DNA of 64,000 nt from Oscillospiraceae bacterium (GCA_017427265.1 JAFRTG010000036.1:62001-126000); one strand, 5' to 3'; shown: positions 8,096-16,412, counted from the stretch's first letter. Notes: a model not told the origin generated them from the letters alone. A program made the numbers and translations.

Positions 8096-8875
8096 TCAGA
8101 TATTGTATTCGGGGGTCGCTTCCTTGCCTGCAAAATCGAGAATTTTCAGGATCTCGCTGCGCAGGCGGATGAATTCCGGATTGTTCCGGTCACGCGGCTG
8201 TGAGAGTTTCACATCCAGCACCTTTTCGATTTTGGCGGGACGCGGCGTCATCACGACGATCTGATCGGCGAGATAAACGGCCTCGTCCACATCATGTGTG
8301 ACCATAATCATGGTCATGTTCTGCTCTTTTTTGATGCGCAGCAGCTCGTCCTGCATGTTCATGCGCGTGAACGCATCGAGCGCACCGAGCGGCTCATCGA
8401 GCAGCAGAGCCTGCGGGTTTCCGATCAGCGCACGGGCAAGCGACGCACGCTGGCACATGCCGCCGGAGAGCTGATGCGGGAACGAACGCTCAAAGCCCTT
8501 GAGTCCGACCAGCTCCATGAAATCAGATACATCGCCGCGGCGCTTTTTGAACATGCCGCGCGCCTTCAGTCCGAATGCGATGTTGTCATAGATCGTCAGC
8601 CACGGGAACAGGTTCGGATCCTGGAATACCAGACCGCGGTCGCTGCCGGGCTTTGTGACCTTTTTATCGTTGAGATACACAGCGCCCTCAGAGGGCGTAT
8701 CGAGTCCCGCAAGAATGCGCAGCATCGTCGATTTGCCGCATCCGGACGGGCCGATCAGGCAGATGAACTTGCCCTGTTCAATTTCGAGATTGACGCCGCT
8801 CAGTGCATTAACCTTTTCGCCGTCAATCGTTGTAAAAGTCTTTTTGACATTGTCAAAGCGAATCGAGCTTACCAT
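8096..8875 (-). CDS. ABC importer ATP-binding protein (NitT/TauT class)
   Basis: A 259-residue ATPase with Walker A GPSGCGKST, Q-loop FQDPNLFPW, signature LSGGMCQRASLARAL, Walker B ALLLDEPLGALD and the H-loop MVTHDVDEAVYLAD. The FPWLT and DEA(V/L)YLAD signatures are those of SsuB/TauB/NrtD ATPases, which energise uptake of small anionic or aromatic solutes. Its stop-side neighbour is the binding lipoprotein. Its start overlaps the permease stop by 7 bases, so all three are translated from one message. Confidence 0.94.
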   Translation of the reverse strand: MVSSIRFDNVKKTFTTIDGEKVNALSGVNLEIEQGKFICLIGPSGCGKSTMLRILAGLDTPSEGAVYLNDKKVTKPGSDRGLVFQDPNLFPWLTIYDNIAFGLKARGMFKKRRGDVSDFMELVGLKGFERSFPHQLSGGMCQRASLARALIGNPQALLLDEPLGALDAFTRMNMQDELLRIKKEQNMTMIMVTHDVDEAVYLADQIVVMTPRPAKIEKVLDVKLSQPRDRNNPEFIRLRSEILKILDFAGKEATPEYNI

Positions 8876-9831
8876 TTGATCACACCCTTCTGCCAGCCGA
8901 GTACACGGTTCCGCACCTTGAACAGCAGCGTGATGATGAGATAGAACATCACGGCAATCACAATCAGGCCGGCGTATACATTTGCATATGCCATCATTTC
9001 CTTCTGGAAGTTCACATACCAGCCGATGCCGTATTTTGCACCGATCATTTCTGCGGTCATCAGCGCGACGAACGAGCCGCAGATGCCGTTGAACAGTCCG
9101 AGGAAGATATGCGGCATGGCAGCCGGCACGCCGATGCGGAAGATCTTGTAAAATGTACCCGCGCCGAGCGTGGAGGATACCTCAAAATAGGAATTCTTGA
9201 CATTCGCAATGCCGCTTGATGTCAGCACGACGGTCGGGAACCAGACCGAAATGCCGATGATGAATGCGCTCGCATTGCGCGCTTCGGTAAAGACAATCAG
9301 CAGAATCGGAATCCATGCGGTCGAGGGAATCGGTCCGAGAATGCGGATCAGCGGATTGATCCAGTATTCAGCCGTCTTGCTGAAGCCGATGGCCAGACCG
9401 GTAAAGAATCCGACAAGCAGTCCGCCGAGCACACCCTTCAACAGAATTCCAAGCGAAAAGCCGATGCACTTTGTAATCAGCTCTCTGTCCTCGACCAGCG
9501 TACCGAAAACGCGGTCCAGCGAGGGAAAATACAGCACCGGGAAGATTGCGGTCTTGATTGTGAAAATATTCAGCAGATTGCCGAACAGAATCACGCCTGC
9601 AAGAAACGGCGCACGGTAAAAGAGCGGATGCTCACGCGGCGTTTTCCGGCGCTTTGCAAAATGGTTGCTCAGCAGTGCAAAAATGTAATACAGAGCAGTT
9701 ACCACAACCAGCAGAACTGCGAAATACGGATGATTTGCAGGCTGATGCAGCGGCGAATCCGGCACTGCCAGTGCAACAATCTCCGCAGCCGCCAGAGACA
9801 GAAGCGGCAGCAGCGGTCTCAGATATTTCAT
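8869..9831 (-). CDS. ABC importer permease (NitT/TauT class)
   Basis: A 320-residue inner-membrane permease, longer than a typical SsuC/TauC (about 250-270) because of an N-terminal extension with two extra hydrophobic segments. The EAA-type cytoplasmic loop is visible in GAGTFYKIFRIGVPAAMPHIFLGL. The ATG at 9831 is preferred because AAGGAG lies 11 bases upstream; a GTG at 9843 overlaps the previous stop but its Shine-Dalgarno would be too close. It pairs with the adjacent ATPase as a homodimeric channel. Confidence 0.9.
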   Translation of the reverse strand: MKYLRPLLPLLSLAAAEIVALAVPDSPLHQPANHPYFAVLLVVVTALYYIFALLSNHFAKRRKTPREHPLFYRAPFLAGVILFGNLLNIFTIKTAIFPVLYFPSLDRVFGTLVEDRELITKCIGFSLGILLKGVLGGLLVGFFTGLAIGFSKTAEYWINPLIRILGPIPSTAWIPILLIVFTEARNASAFIIGISVWFPTVVLTSSGIANVKNSYFEVSSTLGAGTFYKIFRIGVPAAMPHIFLGLFNGICGSFVALMTAEMIGAKYGIGWYVNFQKEMMAYANVYAGLIVIAVMFYLIITLLFKVRNRVLGWQKGVIKW

Positions 9832-9839
9832 GGGAAAGG

Positions 9840-10556
9840 TCACTCCTTCGTTGATTCCTCCGTGTCCGCACCGGGGGAGAGCTTCGATCTGTCGAGCTCT
9901 GCGCCGACGGGTGCGTGCAGCAGTTTTTTGTAGTAAGCCCGTGCCTGATAGAGCGCACCGGCGGGATTGTGGGCAAGCATTCTGTCCTTGGTGATGAGCG
10001 TTGTGGTCAGACCTTTCGCATATTTATAGAAGAGGCTGTCGTGTCCGACGCACAGACCGACAACGACGTTCAGGTCAACCTTGGCTTTTGCAAGCAGCTT
10101 TGCCTGCATGATCGGATTGCACATGACCGGGCCGGTGATACATGTGTATTCCTCCGCAACGCCGATTGTTGTCTTGTTGACCGAACCGACCTTGCAGCTG
10201 ATGCCGTAGACCTCGAAGCCGTTCAGACGCAGGATGCGCGCAAAGATGCGGCTTTCTTCGATCAGGCCGACGCAGGTTGCAATGCCGATCTTCTTGGCAC
10301 CGATGCGGCGTGCAAACTCGATGATCTCCTCGACACGGGTATATTTCCCGTAAAATTCGCCTTCGATTTCAGCGGATGCAACCGCGACCTTCTTGTTGAT
10401 GCGGCTGTTCATGTAAAGTGCAACAACCTCGTTGATTTCATCGTCAGTCAGCTCCGCAGTGGGACAGAATTCCGGGTAGCTGCCCTTTCTGCTCAGACAG
10501 TTCATTACGCCGCAATCCGCGCAGCTTCTGCAAATTTTATCATGCTCTGTGGACAT
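9840..10556 (-). CDS. DUF1847 cysteine-rich protein
   Basis: A 238-residue soluble protein of the DUF1847 family, function not established. The N-terminus carries a dense cysteine cluster (Cys9, Cys12, Cys15, Cys20, Cys31, in the pattern CRSCADCGVMNC...FCPT) that looks like a metal or Fe-S site, and further conserved cysteines occur in IATCVGL, GISCKVG, ITGPVMCNP and VGLCVGHDS. The C-terminal half has an alpha/beta fold with repeated IGIATC/VVVGLC strands. It is the first gene of the ABC importer operon, so it may handle the imported compound. The promoter carries a dyad like that of suf, pointing to sulfur or Fe-S metabolism (inference). Confidence 0.85.
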   Translation of the reverse strand: MSTEHDKICRSCADCGVMNCLSRKGSYPEFCPTAELTDDEINEVVALYMNSRINKKVAVASAEIEGEFYGKYTRVEEIIEFARRIGAKKIGIATCVGLIEESRIFARILRLNGFEVYGISCKVGSVNKTTIGVAEEYTCITGPVMCNPIMQAKLLAKAKVDLNVVVGLCVGHDSLFYKYAKGLTTTLITKDRMLAHNPAGALYQARAYYKKLLHAPVGAELDRSKLSPGADTEESTKE

Positions 10557-10585
10557 TGTAATCGCTCCTCTTTCCTTTATTTAGT

Positions 10586-10634
10586 TATCCTATCGGGATA
10601 GTATGATTATAGCACAAATGATCCGAAATGTCAA
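10586..10634 (-). promoter_or_regulatory. Promoter and dyad operator of the DUF1847/ABC importer operon
   Basis: On the minus strand TTGACA (10629-10634) and TATAAT (10606-10611) are 17 bp apart. Immediately downstream is TATCC-N5-GGATA (10586-10600), positioned over the transcription start like the downstream dyad at the suf promoter. The half-site TATCC/GGATA is close to the TCCTA/TAGGA and CCTAT/ATAGG sites there. Confidence 0.78.
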
Positions 10635-10725
10635 GACTGTTTCCGTACTTTTCCGACCAATCCGGTAGGTTCTATGTTATCAACAAATATTATACCCTTT
10701 GATGTATTTTTTTCTGTAATATGAA

Positions 10726-10756
10726 GATGCCCGGAAGCACGGCGGCCTCCGGGATC
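10726..10756 (-). terminator. Possible terminator of the DUF4418-permease-ATPase operon
   Basis: A hairpin with a CCCGGA/TCCGGG core plus GAT/ATC flanks follows the ATPase stop on the minus strand. The T-tract behind it is weak, so this is only a candidate. Confidence 0.4.
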
Positions 10757-10767
10757 TCTTGCCGGTC

Positions 10768-11397
10768 TCAGGAATTCTCCATGCAGATGACCGCATCTGC
10801 TCTGACAAGCAGCTGTTTGTCATGCGTTGCAATCAGCAGCGTCACGCCGGCTTCCCTGCGTTCTGTCAGCACTTCCCGCACGAGCTCGGCACTGGCGCTG
10901 TCCAGATTCGAGGTCGGCTCATCTGCAATCAGAACCGGCGTATCGAGCAGCAGAATGCGGGCGAGCATCACCCTGCGGTATTCGCCGCCGGAAATCTCTG
11001 CCGGATACGAGCCGAGAATATTGGTAATTTTCAGCTTTTCCGCGTGTGCTGCAGCCTGCTCCGTCTGGACGCTTTTGCCTGCCAGCTGCGCCGGAAACAG
11101 CAGATTCTGCATGACGGTCAGATCAGGCAGCAGCACATTGCCCTGCATCATATAGCCGATTTTTTTCGACCGCAGTGCTGCAAGCTCTTTTCCGCGCAGT
11201 GTTTGCAGATCGGTGCCGTCCACCAGAACCGTGCCGCTGTCCGGCTTCAGCATGCCCGTCAGAATGTTGAGCAGCGTTGTCTTGCCGCAGCCGGAGGTGC
11301 CGGTCAGGCCGGTCAGCTGACCCACAGGCACGGAAAAGCTGATCGGGTCAAAGCCGTTTTTCCCGAAGTGCTTTGTAATCTTGTTCGCAGTTATCAT
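10768..11397 (-). CDS. ABC transporter ATP-binding protein (LolD/MacB type)
   Basis: A 209-residue ATPase with Walker A GTSGCGKTT, signature ISGGEYRRVMLARIL, Walker B VLIADEPTSNLDSAS and H-loop ATHDKQLL. This is the class that pairs with FtsX-fold permeases in lipoprotein release, peptide or antibiotic export and mechanotransduction. Its ATG overlaps the stop of the FtsX-type permease (ATGA at 11394-11397), so the pair forms one transporter. The cargo is unknown. The signature has an unusual YRR after SGGE in place of the common QQR. Confidence 0.92.
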   Translation of the reverse strand: MITANKITKHFGKNGFDPISFSVPVGQLTGLTGTSGCGKTTLLNILTGMLKPDSGTVLVDGTDLQTLRGKELAALRSKKIGYMMQGNVLLPDLTVMQNLLFPAQLAGKSVQTEQAAAHAEKLKITNILGSYPAEISGGEYRRVMLARILLLDTPVLIADEPTSNLDSASAELVREVLTERREAGVTLLIATHDKQLLVRADAVICMENS

Positions 11398-12581
11398 AAT
11401 GTATCCTCCGCCAGCAGTGCGGGTTCTGTTTTCATGATCTTCCGGAATGTGAAGGACAGTGCCGCAGCCAGCATCGCAAGATCAATCAGCAGTGTTTTCG
11501 CCGTGATGACTGCGGCACCGCCGGGGGAGATCAGCTTATACGGCAGCTCCAGTGCGGTTTTGATGACGTCATGCAGCGGCAGCAGCAGAATGCAGACAAG
11601 CAGAATGCCGGCCGCTGCGCCGAGCACGAACAGACAGAGATATTCCGCTGAAAACAGCTTCAGAATCTGACCCTTTGTGCAGCCGACCGACAGCAGACTG
11701 CCGGCTGTTTTCCTGCGCTGATGGAAGGTCAGCGTAACCATTGCAAACAGCGAAACAGACGCAATGACAACCGCAAACACGTTCATAATCCTGACTGCGG
11801 CCGTCAGTGTCCGGATATTGCTTTTCATTCCGGCGGTCAGATCGTCGATGGCGTAGGCCGCGAGCCCGGAGCCGTCCAGCGCTGTTTTCACGGATTTCGT
11901 CAATGCTGCAAGATCAGTTCCCGCTTTCTGACGAATGAGCAGCATTGAGACAAGCCCTGTTTTCTCTCCGAACATGTAGCTGTATTCTGCGGAGGACGTA
12001 ATGTCGTCAGCAGCTTCATAGGTCAGGAACAGGCTCTGGTCGTAGCCCATGCCGGTTTCCTCAAGAATCCCGGCGACAGTAAAAGTCCGGCCGAACAGAT
12101 CGACCGTTTCCCCGACGGAAAAGGCGCCTGCAGAACCGGCCAGGATTTCGTCGGAACCGAGCCGCTGCGTTTGATCCGTCCATTTGCGCACGGCAAAATC
12201 CGTTTCCGGGTCAAATGCAATGACCTGCAGTCCGCCCACTGCACAGCAGCTCAGCTCCAGCGTTTCCAGATAGAGCTGTCTGCTGACAGCCTCTGCGCCG
12301 TCCAGCTCTGCAATTTTATCGTATACATCCGTCTTGAACGGAATCATGCAGGCCTTGCCCTTGAACAGCAGATCCTTTGTGTCTTCGAGATATTCCTGCG
12401 GAACTATGTAAAGATCGGTGCCGGTGTTGCCGTAGATTCTGTCAGCGCCTGTCCGGATATTATCGGTAAACAGCGCCGTTCCGAATACGCAGACTGTCGT
12501 GACGAAAACAAGCAAAAACACGGTGATACTGCGGAATCTGCTGTGCGAGATGACCTGAAACGCATAGCGTGCCGTATTCAT
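11394..12581 (-). CDS. FtsX-like ABC permease (MacB fold)
   Basis: A 395-residue permease with one N-terminal membrane helix (SRFRSITVFLLVFVTTVCVFG), a large extracytoplasmic domain at residues about 40-250, and three C-terminal helices, the layout of type VII (MacB/FtsX) ABC exporters. The ATG at 12581 overlaps the DUF4418 stop (ATGA), and the reading frame continues open upstream only through the antiparallel frame of the DUF4418 gene. Together with the downstream ATPase and the upstream DUF4418 gene it forms a three-gene unit of unknown substrate. Confidence 0.88.
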   Translation of the reverse strand: MNTARYAFQVISHSRFRSITVFLLVFVTTVCVFGTALFTDNIRTGADRIYGNTGTDLYIVPQEYLEDTKDLLFKGKACMIPFKTDVYDKIAELDGAEAVSRQLYLETLELSCCAVGGLQVIAFDPETDFAVRKWTDQTQRLGSDEILAGSAGAFSVGETVDLFGRTFTVAGILEETGMGYDQSLFLTYEAADDITSSAEYSYMFGEKTGLVSMLLIRQKAGTDLAALTKSVKTALDGSGLAAYAIDDLTAGMKSNIRTLTAAVRIMNVFAVVIASVSLFAMVTLTFHQRRKTAGSLLSVGCTKGQILKLFSAEYLCLFVLGAAAGILLVCILLLPLHDVIKTALELPYKLISPGGAAVITAKTLLIDLAMLAAALSFTFRKIMKTEPALLAEDTL

Positions 12582-12976
12582 GCGGCACTCGCCTGCGGCT
12601 TTCTGAGGAATCCTGCAATCAGCGCAATGAGTGCGAATATAAACAGCAAGGCTCCGACGATCCGGAATGCGGGCATGGTGTGTGTATTGCAGTGCATCAA
12701 GGCACCGCCGCAGTGACCGAGTGCCGGCAGAAAGAACGCTGCTGCGCTGCCGATGACGGACAGAGCCGCCAGCGCTTTGTTTGCAGCTGCATTTTTGACG
12801 AACAGCGCTGCAATGCTCAGGATGGCCAGAACGGCCAGCAGAACGGTTCCGACCTGTGTTGTATGGTTGCACTTCATCGCCATTTCTCCGCTGCACGGAT
12901 GCAGCACCGTATTGACAGCGACCGCAGCCGCGGCAGAAAGAACAGCATTCAGAATGAACAAGGATTTGGTTTTCAT
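12578..12976 (-). CDS. DUF4418-family small membrane protein
   Basis: A 132-residue protein with four hydrophobic segments. It matches DUF4418 in its pattern: a first helix ending in NTVLHPCSGEMAMKCNHTTQ, then helices, then GHCGGALMHCNTHTMP and a last helix. The paired Cys/His motifs (HPC, MKCNH, GHC, MHCNTH) face the same side of the membrane and could bind a metal or heme-like ligand (inference). The start is the ATG after AAAGGAG. It is the first gene of the operon with an FtsX-type permease and ATPase and is read from a promoter with an ATTCC-N4-GGAAT dyad. Confidence 0.78.
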   Translation of the reverse strand: MKTKSLFILNAVLSAAAAVAVNTVLHPCSGEMAMKCNHTTQVGTVLLAVLAILSIAALFVKNAAANKALAALSVIGSAAAFFLPALGHCGGALMHCNTHTMPAFRIVGALLFIFALIALIAGFLRKPQASAA

Positions 12977-13025
12977 CTTTTTTTCTCCTTTGGGATGGAA
13001 TGAGAGAGGATTTCTCTGTTTCCAT

Positions 13026-13054
13026 ATTATAGCACAATTCCCATCGGAATACTA
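13026..13054 (-). promoter_or_regulatory. Promoter and palindromic operator of the DUF4418 operon
   Basis: On the minus strand a TATAAT box (13026-13031) has only a poor -35 (TAGTAT, 13049-13054). The palindrome ATTCC-N4-GGAAT (13037-13050) fills the spacer and abuts the -35. Its half-sites resemble those at the suf and DUF1847 promoters. The rest of the 12977-13183 stretch shows nothing else recognisable. Confidence 0.65.
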
Positions 13055-13183
13055 GTCTTTTTGAAGAAAAAAATGAAAATCTGTATTGCATATGAAAGTT
13101 ATAGGTGTTGATCGGGACAATTTGGGCAATCCGCGAATGCCGCCTGCATATGCCGAAAGGGGCGGAATAACGTGTAAAAGGAA

Positions 13184-13217
13184 GCAGAGGCGCTGATTTT
13201 CATATCAACGCCTCTGC
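13184..13217 (-). terminator. Rho-independent terminator of the exonuclease III gene
   Basis: A long stem pairs GCAGAGGCG with CGCCTCTGC and continues with TGAT/ATCA around a short loop. It sits 10 bases past the stop at 13228 in the minus direction and is followed by a T-containing tract. Confidence 0.75.
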
Positions 13218-13227
13218 CGTCTGTTCC

Positions 13228-13992
13228 TCAAATGCTGATTTGCAGCTCAAGCGGGCAGTGGTCGCTGCCCATCGTATCCTTATGGATGATGACATCCGCA
13301 ATGCGGTCTGCAATGCGGTTCGAGAGAATCCAGTAGTCAATCCGCCATCCGACGTTTTTTTCGCGTGCTCTGCCCATATATGACCACCATGTATAGGCAT
13401 CGGTGCGGTCGGGATACTTGCAGCGGAATGCATCGGTAAAGCCGCTTGCGAGCAGCTCGGTCATTTTGGCGCGCTCCTCAGCGGTATAGCCCGCATTGCC
13501 CTCATTGGCCTTTGCGTTTTTCAGGTCGATCGGCTGATGCGCGACATTCAGGTCGCCGCAGTAGAGCACCGGCTTTTTTGCATCCAGTGCCAGCAGATGC
13601 GCACGCAGCGCGTCCTCCCATTCCATCCGCAGCGGAATGCGGATCAGGTCGCGGCGCACATTCGGCACATAGGCATTGACCAGATAAAATGACGGATATT
13701 CCAGTGTGAGCACCCGTCCTTCATTGGAGATGCCGCCGGTCGTCATCTCTTTGGTGACGGAAAGCGGTGCTTCCTTTGCAAAGACGGCAGTACCCGAATA
13801 ACCTTTTTTCTCGGCGCTGTTCCAGAACTGGTGCCAGCCCTCCGCCGACCACTGCAGCGCAGAGAGCTGATCCTCCTGCATCTTTGTCTCCTGAATGCAG
13901 AAGAAATCCGCGTTCATCTCCGCGAAAAATTCAGCAAAGCCTTTCTTTTCACAGGCCCGCAGGCCGTTGACGTTCCATGTGACAGCACGCAT
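13228..13992 (-). CDS. xth: Exodeoxyribonuclease III / AP endonuclease
   Basis: A 254-residue DNA repair nuclease of the ExoIII family, which cuts at abasic sites and removes 3' blocks. Motifs seen are TWNVNGLRA (residues 4-12), the metal-binding glutamate in FCIQETKMQ, the GYSGTAVF loop, LVNAYVPN, YCGDLNVAH with the catalytic Asp and Asn, and the terminal GSDHCPLEL. The ATG at 13992 follows GGAGG; the open frame continues upstream without support. It follows the peptide-binding protein gene by 46 bases on the same strand. All catalytic residues appear present. Confidence 0.95.
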   Translation of the reverse strand: MRAVTWNVNGLRACEKKGFAEFFAEMNADFFCIQETKMQEDQLSALQWSAEGWHQFWNSAEKKGYSGTAVFAKEAPLSVTKEMTTGGISNEGRVLTLEYPSFYLVNAYVPNVRRDLIRIPLRMEWEDALRAHLLALDAKKPVLYCGDLNVAHQPIDLKNAKANEGNAGYTAEERAKMTELLASGFTDAFRCKYPDRTDAYTWWSYMGRAREKNVGWRIDYWILSNRIADRIADVIIHKDTMGSDHCPLELQISI

Positions 13993-14038
13993 ACTGTTCC
14001 TCCGTTTGATTGTACTTCTGTCTGATCCGGCGAACGGG

Positions 14039-15682
14039 TCAGTTGACACATTTTGCTTCTGAGAATTGTACCTGCCCGCTGAACGGGTTGAATACGACAT
14101 CAGAGACGCCGCGCTTGCAGAGCAGATATCGCTGCTTATAGAACAGCGGCAGGAAGCAGCCGTCAGAGAGGATTGCTTCCTCTGCCTGCCGGTAGAGCTC
14201 CACGCAGTCCGTCAGATTCGGGACAGATGCTGCGCGTTCCAGCAGCTTGCGGACCTCCGCTTCCTTTGTACAGTGCAGATACGGATCCGCAAGGAAACTC
14301 TCGAACACAGAGGGCGCGTCGTGATAGCTGCCCGTGACCGGATAGAGCGCGAGCGAATAGTCGCCGGAATCCAGCCGCGCTTCGTATTCCTGCTCCGTGA
14401 CCTCCTCGATGCTGAAATGCAGATCAAGCTCTGTCAGCCAGATATTCAGCACCTCGGCCAGCAGAGAATAGTCCATCATGCCGGCACAGACGAGGATTTT
14501 GCCCTCCTCCAGCTCGGAAATGCGGAGCTTGCGCATGGCCTTGTGATAGAGGCGGTCCGCCTCTGGCGGGTCATAGCGCTGATAGGCGGAATCGGCAATC
14601 AGCTCGCGGCAGCTTTTGTTGAGCAGCATGATGCCCGGCGGCAGAATGCCGGAAGCCTGCCGGATATCGGGTTCGCCGTCCGGGAACTGCGTCCGGTCGA
14701 GCGTCAGTGCCATGGCACTGCGGACACTCGGATCCGCAAAATGAGAATCCGGATTGGCAATCAGGCCGAGCGTGATGCTGTAGCTGCTCTGCACCGAATA
14801 ATCCGAGCGGCCGATCAGCGTGTTCTGCGTCGTGACGTAGCAGTCCGCATTGCCGTCTGTGAAAATCGAAGCGGCATCTGCATCGGATTCCTCGATATAG
14901 AAATTGATATCGGTCGGGAAGATTTTCTTGACGCTGTGGTTCAGCGGATTGCGCACCATCTGCACCACATTGTATTTTCCGTATGGGTCATAGAGCCAGC
15001 GCAGCACGGAAAAGCTGCCGTTTCCCATCACGGATGCCTCATCGAGCCCGTAGCGTCCCTTGCTGTTCTCAAAGAACGCTTTGCTGCAGGGGAGTGCTGC
15101 CGGCGCGGTCAGCAGCATGAGAAAGCCCGTGTTCGGATAGTCGAGCGTGAATTCCAGCTCATAATCGGATTTTGCGGTCACGCCGATCTGGTCGGCACCG
15201 CATTCGCCGTTCATGATGCGCTGTGCGTTTGCAATGCAGGCATAGGCGCTGCAGTTCGGCGAATGATAGGCCGGATCGAACAGCCGGCGGAATGCGAACA
15301 CAAAATCCTCAGCCTTGACGTTCTTTTTCGCATCCTCACTGAAGGCACTTCCGGATTCTCCGTAGGCCTGATACCAGTAGGAATCCTGCCGGAGCCTGAA
15401 GGTATAGTGCAGCTGATCGGATGAAATCTGATAGGATTCCGCAACGCCGTTCTGAATGCTGCCGTTTTCATCGAGCACGAGCAGCCCCTCAAACAGATTG
15501 GCCAGAACGGTCTTTGCGGAAGCGTTGGCCGCAAGCTGCGGATCCAGTGTATCCGGATTGCCGACCAGCGTATAGGAGAATGAATGCCCCGCACCCTTGA
15601 CGATACTTTCGTCATCGCCGCAGCCGCAGCAGAACAGTGCCGTCAGCAGCAGCGCGAGCAGCAGGGAAATGCTTCTGCGCAT
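14039..15682 (-). CDS. Peptide ABC transporter substrate-binding lipoprotein (SBP family 5)
   Basis: A 547-residue exported lipoprotein: MRRSISLLLALLLTALFCCGC gives a signal peptide with a lipobox ending at Cys21. The mature part has the family-5 features YTLVGNPDTLDPQLA, LFEGLLVLDENG and YHYTFRL-like segments (LHYTFRLRQDSYW) of OppA/DppA binding proteins for oligopeptides or dipeptides. No permease or ATPase gene for it lies nearby, so it is an orphan subunit that must use a transporter encoded elsewhere, or it has another role. GAAGGGTGAT precedes the ATG. Confidence 0.88.
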   Translation of the reverse strand: MRRSISLLLALLLTALFCCGCGDDESIVKGAGHSFSYTLVGNPDTLDPQLAANASAKTVLANLFEGLLVLDENGSIQNGVAESYQISSDQLHYTFRLRQDSYWYQAYGESGSAFSEDAKKNVKAEDFVFAFRRLFDPAYHSPNCSAYACIANAQRIMNGECGADQIGVTAKSDYELEFTLDYPNTGFLMLLTAPAALPCSKAFFENSKGRYGLDEASVMGNGSFSVLRWLYDPYGKYNVVQMVRNPLNHSVKKIFPTDINFYIEESDADAASIFTDGNADCYVTTQNTLIGRSDYSVQSSYSITLGLIANPDSHFADPSVRSAMALTLDRTQFPDGEPDIRQASGILPPGIMLLNKSCRELIADSAYQRYDPPEADRLYHKAMRKLRISELEEGKILVCAGMMDYSLLAEVLNIWLTELDLHFSIEEVTEQEYEARLDSGDYSLALYPVTGSYHDAPSVFESFLADPYLHCTKEAEVRKLLERAASVPNLTDCVELYRQAEEAILSDGCFLPLFYKQRYLLCKRGVSDVVFNPFSGQVQFSEAKCVN

Positions 15683-15771
15683 GGGATCACCCTTCTTTTG
15701 TTGTTTTTTCTTTATTTTGTATCAATATGATGAGATTGCAGGATTGCTGTTTTGACCTGCTGCATAAAAAC

Positions 15772-15813
15772 AGAGGCAAGAGGCATGGGCATTTGCCCTT
15801 GCTTCCTGCCTCT
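15772..15813 (-). terminator. Terminator of the cytidine deaminase gene
   Basis: A long imperfect stem pairs AGAGGCA with TGCCTCT and GGGC with GCCC around an AAAT/ATTT loop. On the minus strand it is followed by TGTTTTTATG and lies 18 bases past the stop at 15831. Confidence 0.75.
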
Positions 15814-15830
15814 TTGCAGCCGGTTACGTA

Positions 15831-16412
15831 TCAGAGTTCAAAGGAATGCGGCAGCAGACCGCCGAGCGAATACACGCCGTCTGCCAGAATGACCGGGAAA
15901 TCCGGCCCGCAGAATTCTGCAAGCACCTGCCGGCAGATGCCGCAGGGATAACAGGGCTCGCCCTTTTCCCCGCCGACAATGGCGATCGCGGAGAACGACC
16001 GCTCTCCGGCCGAGATTGCAGCGCAGATCGCGGAGCGCTCCGCGCAGATGCCCGCCGGATAGGATGCGTTTTCGATATTGACGCCGAGATAGACCTGACC
16101 GGATTCCGCGACCAGCGCTGCGCCGACGCGGAAGCCGGAATATTTAGCATAGGCCTTGTCCCGGACTGCGTTTGCGAGCTCCAGCAGCGCGCGGGATTCG
16201 TCATCCAGCGGAAGCATATCCGGGATTTCCGCCGCTTTGGGATTGTTCTTTTCGTCTTTGCCGCGGCTCCGTGTCCGGAAGCTGTGCTGGACGGCCTTGA
16301 CGGTGCCCATCGGGCGGATCAGCTTGCCGCTTTCATCCAGCGGCAGAACAAAATCGTCTTCTCCCTGATCTGCACTGAAAAATTCCTTCAGTACGTCTTT
16401 GACCTTTGCCAT
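15831..16412 (-). CDS. cdd: Cytidine deaminase with an N-terminal extension
   Basis: A 193-residue protein whose C-terminal 120 residues form a complete zinc cytidine deaminase: Cys123-Ala-Glu125 and PCGIC with Cys157 and Cys160, plus FRVGAALV and NIENASYPAGICAERSA. It salvages cytidine and deoxycytidine. Tetrameric bacterial Cdd proteins are about 130 residues, so the first 70 residues are an additional, charged, probably disordered segment. The ATG at 16412 has GGAGG 9 bases upstream; an earlier ATG 17 codons upstream would lengthen the extension further but has a poorer site. Confidence 0.9.
   Translation of the reverse strand: MAKVKDVLKEFFSADQGEDDFVLPLDESGKLIRPMGTVKAVQHSFRTRSRGKDEKNNPKAAEIPDMLPLDDESRALLELANAVRDKAYAKYSGFRVGAALVAESGQVYLGVNIENASYPAGICAERSAICAAISAGERSFSAIAIVGGEKGEPCYPCGICRQVLAEFCGPDFPVILADGVYSLGGLLPHSFEL

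Noticed and set aside
12582-13091. N-terminal extension of the FtsX-like permease frame over the DUF4418 gene.
   Set aside because: This stretch is the other frame of the DUF4418 gene, and the permease has a good start at 12581 that overlaps the DUF4418 stop.
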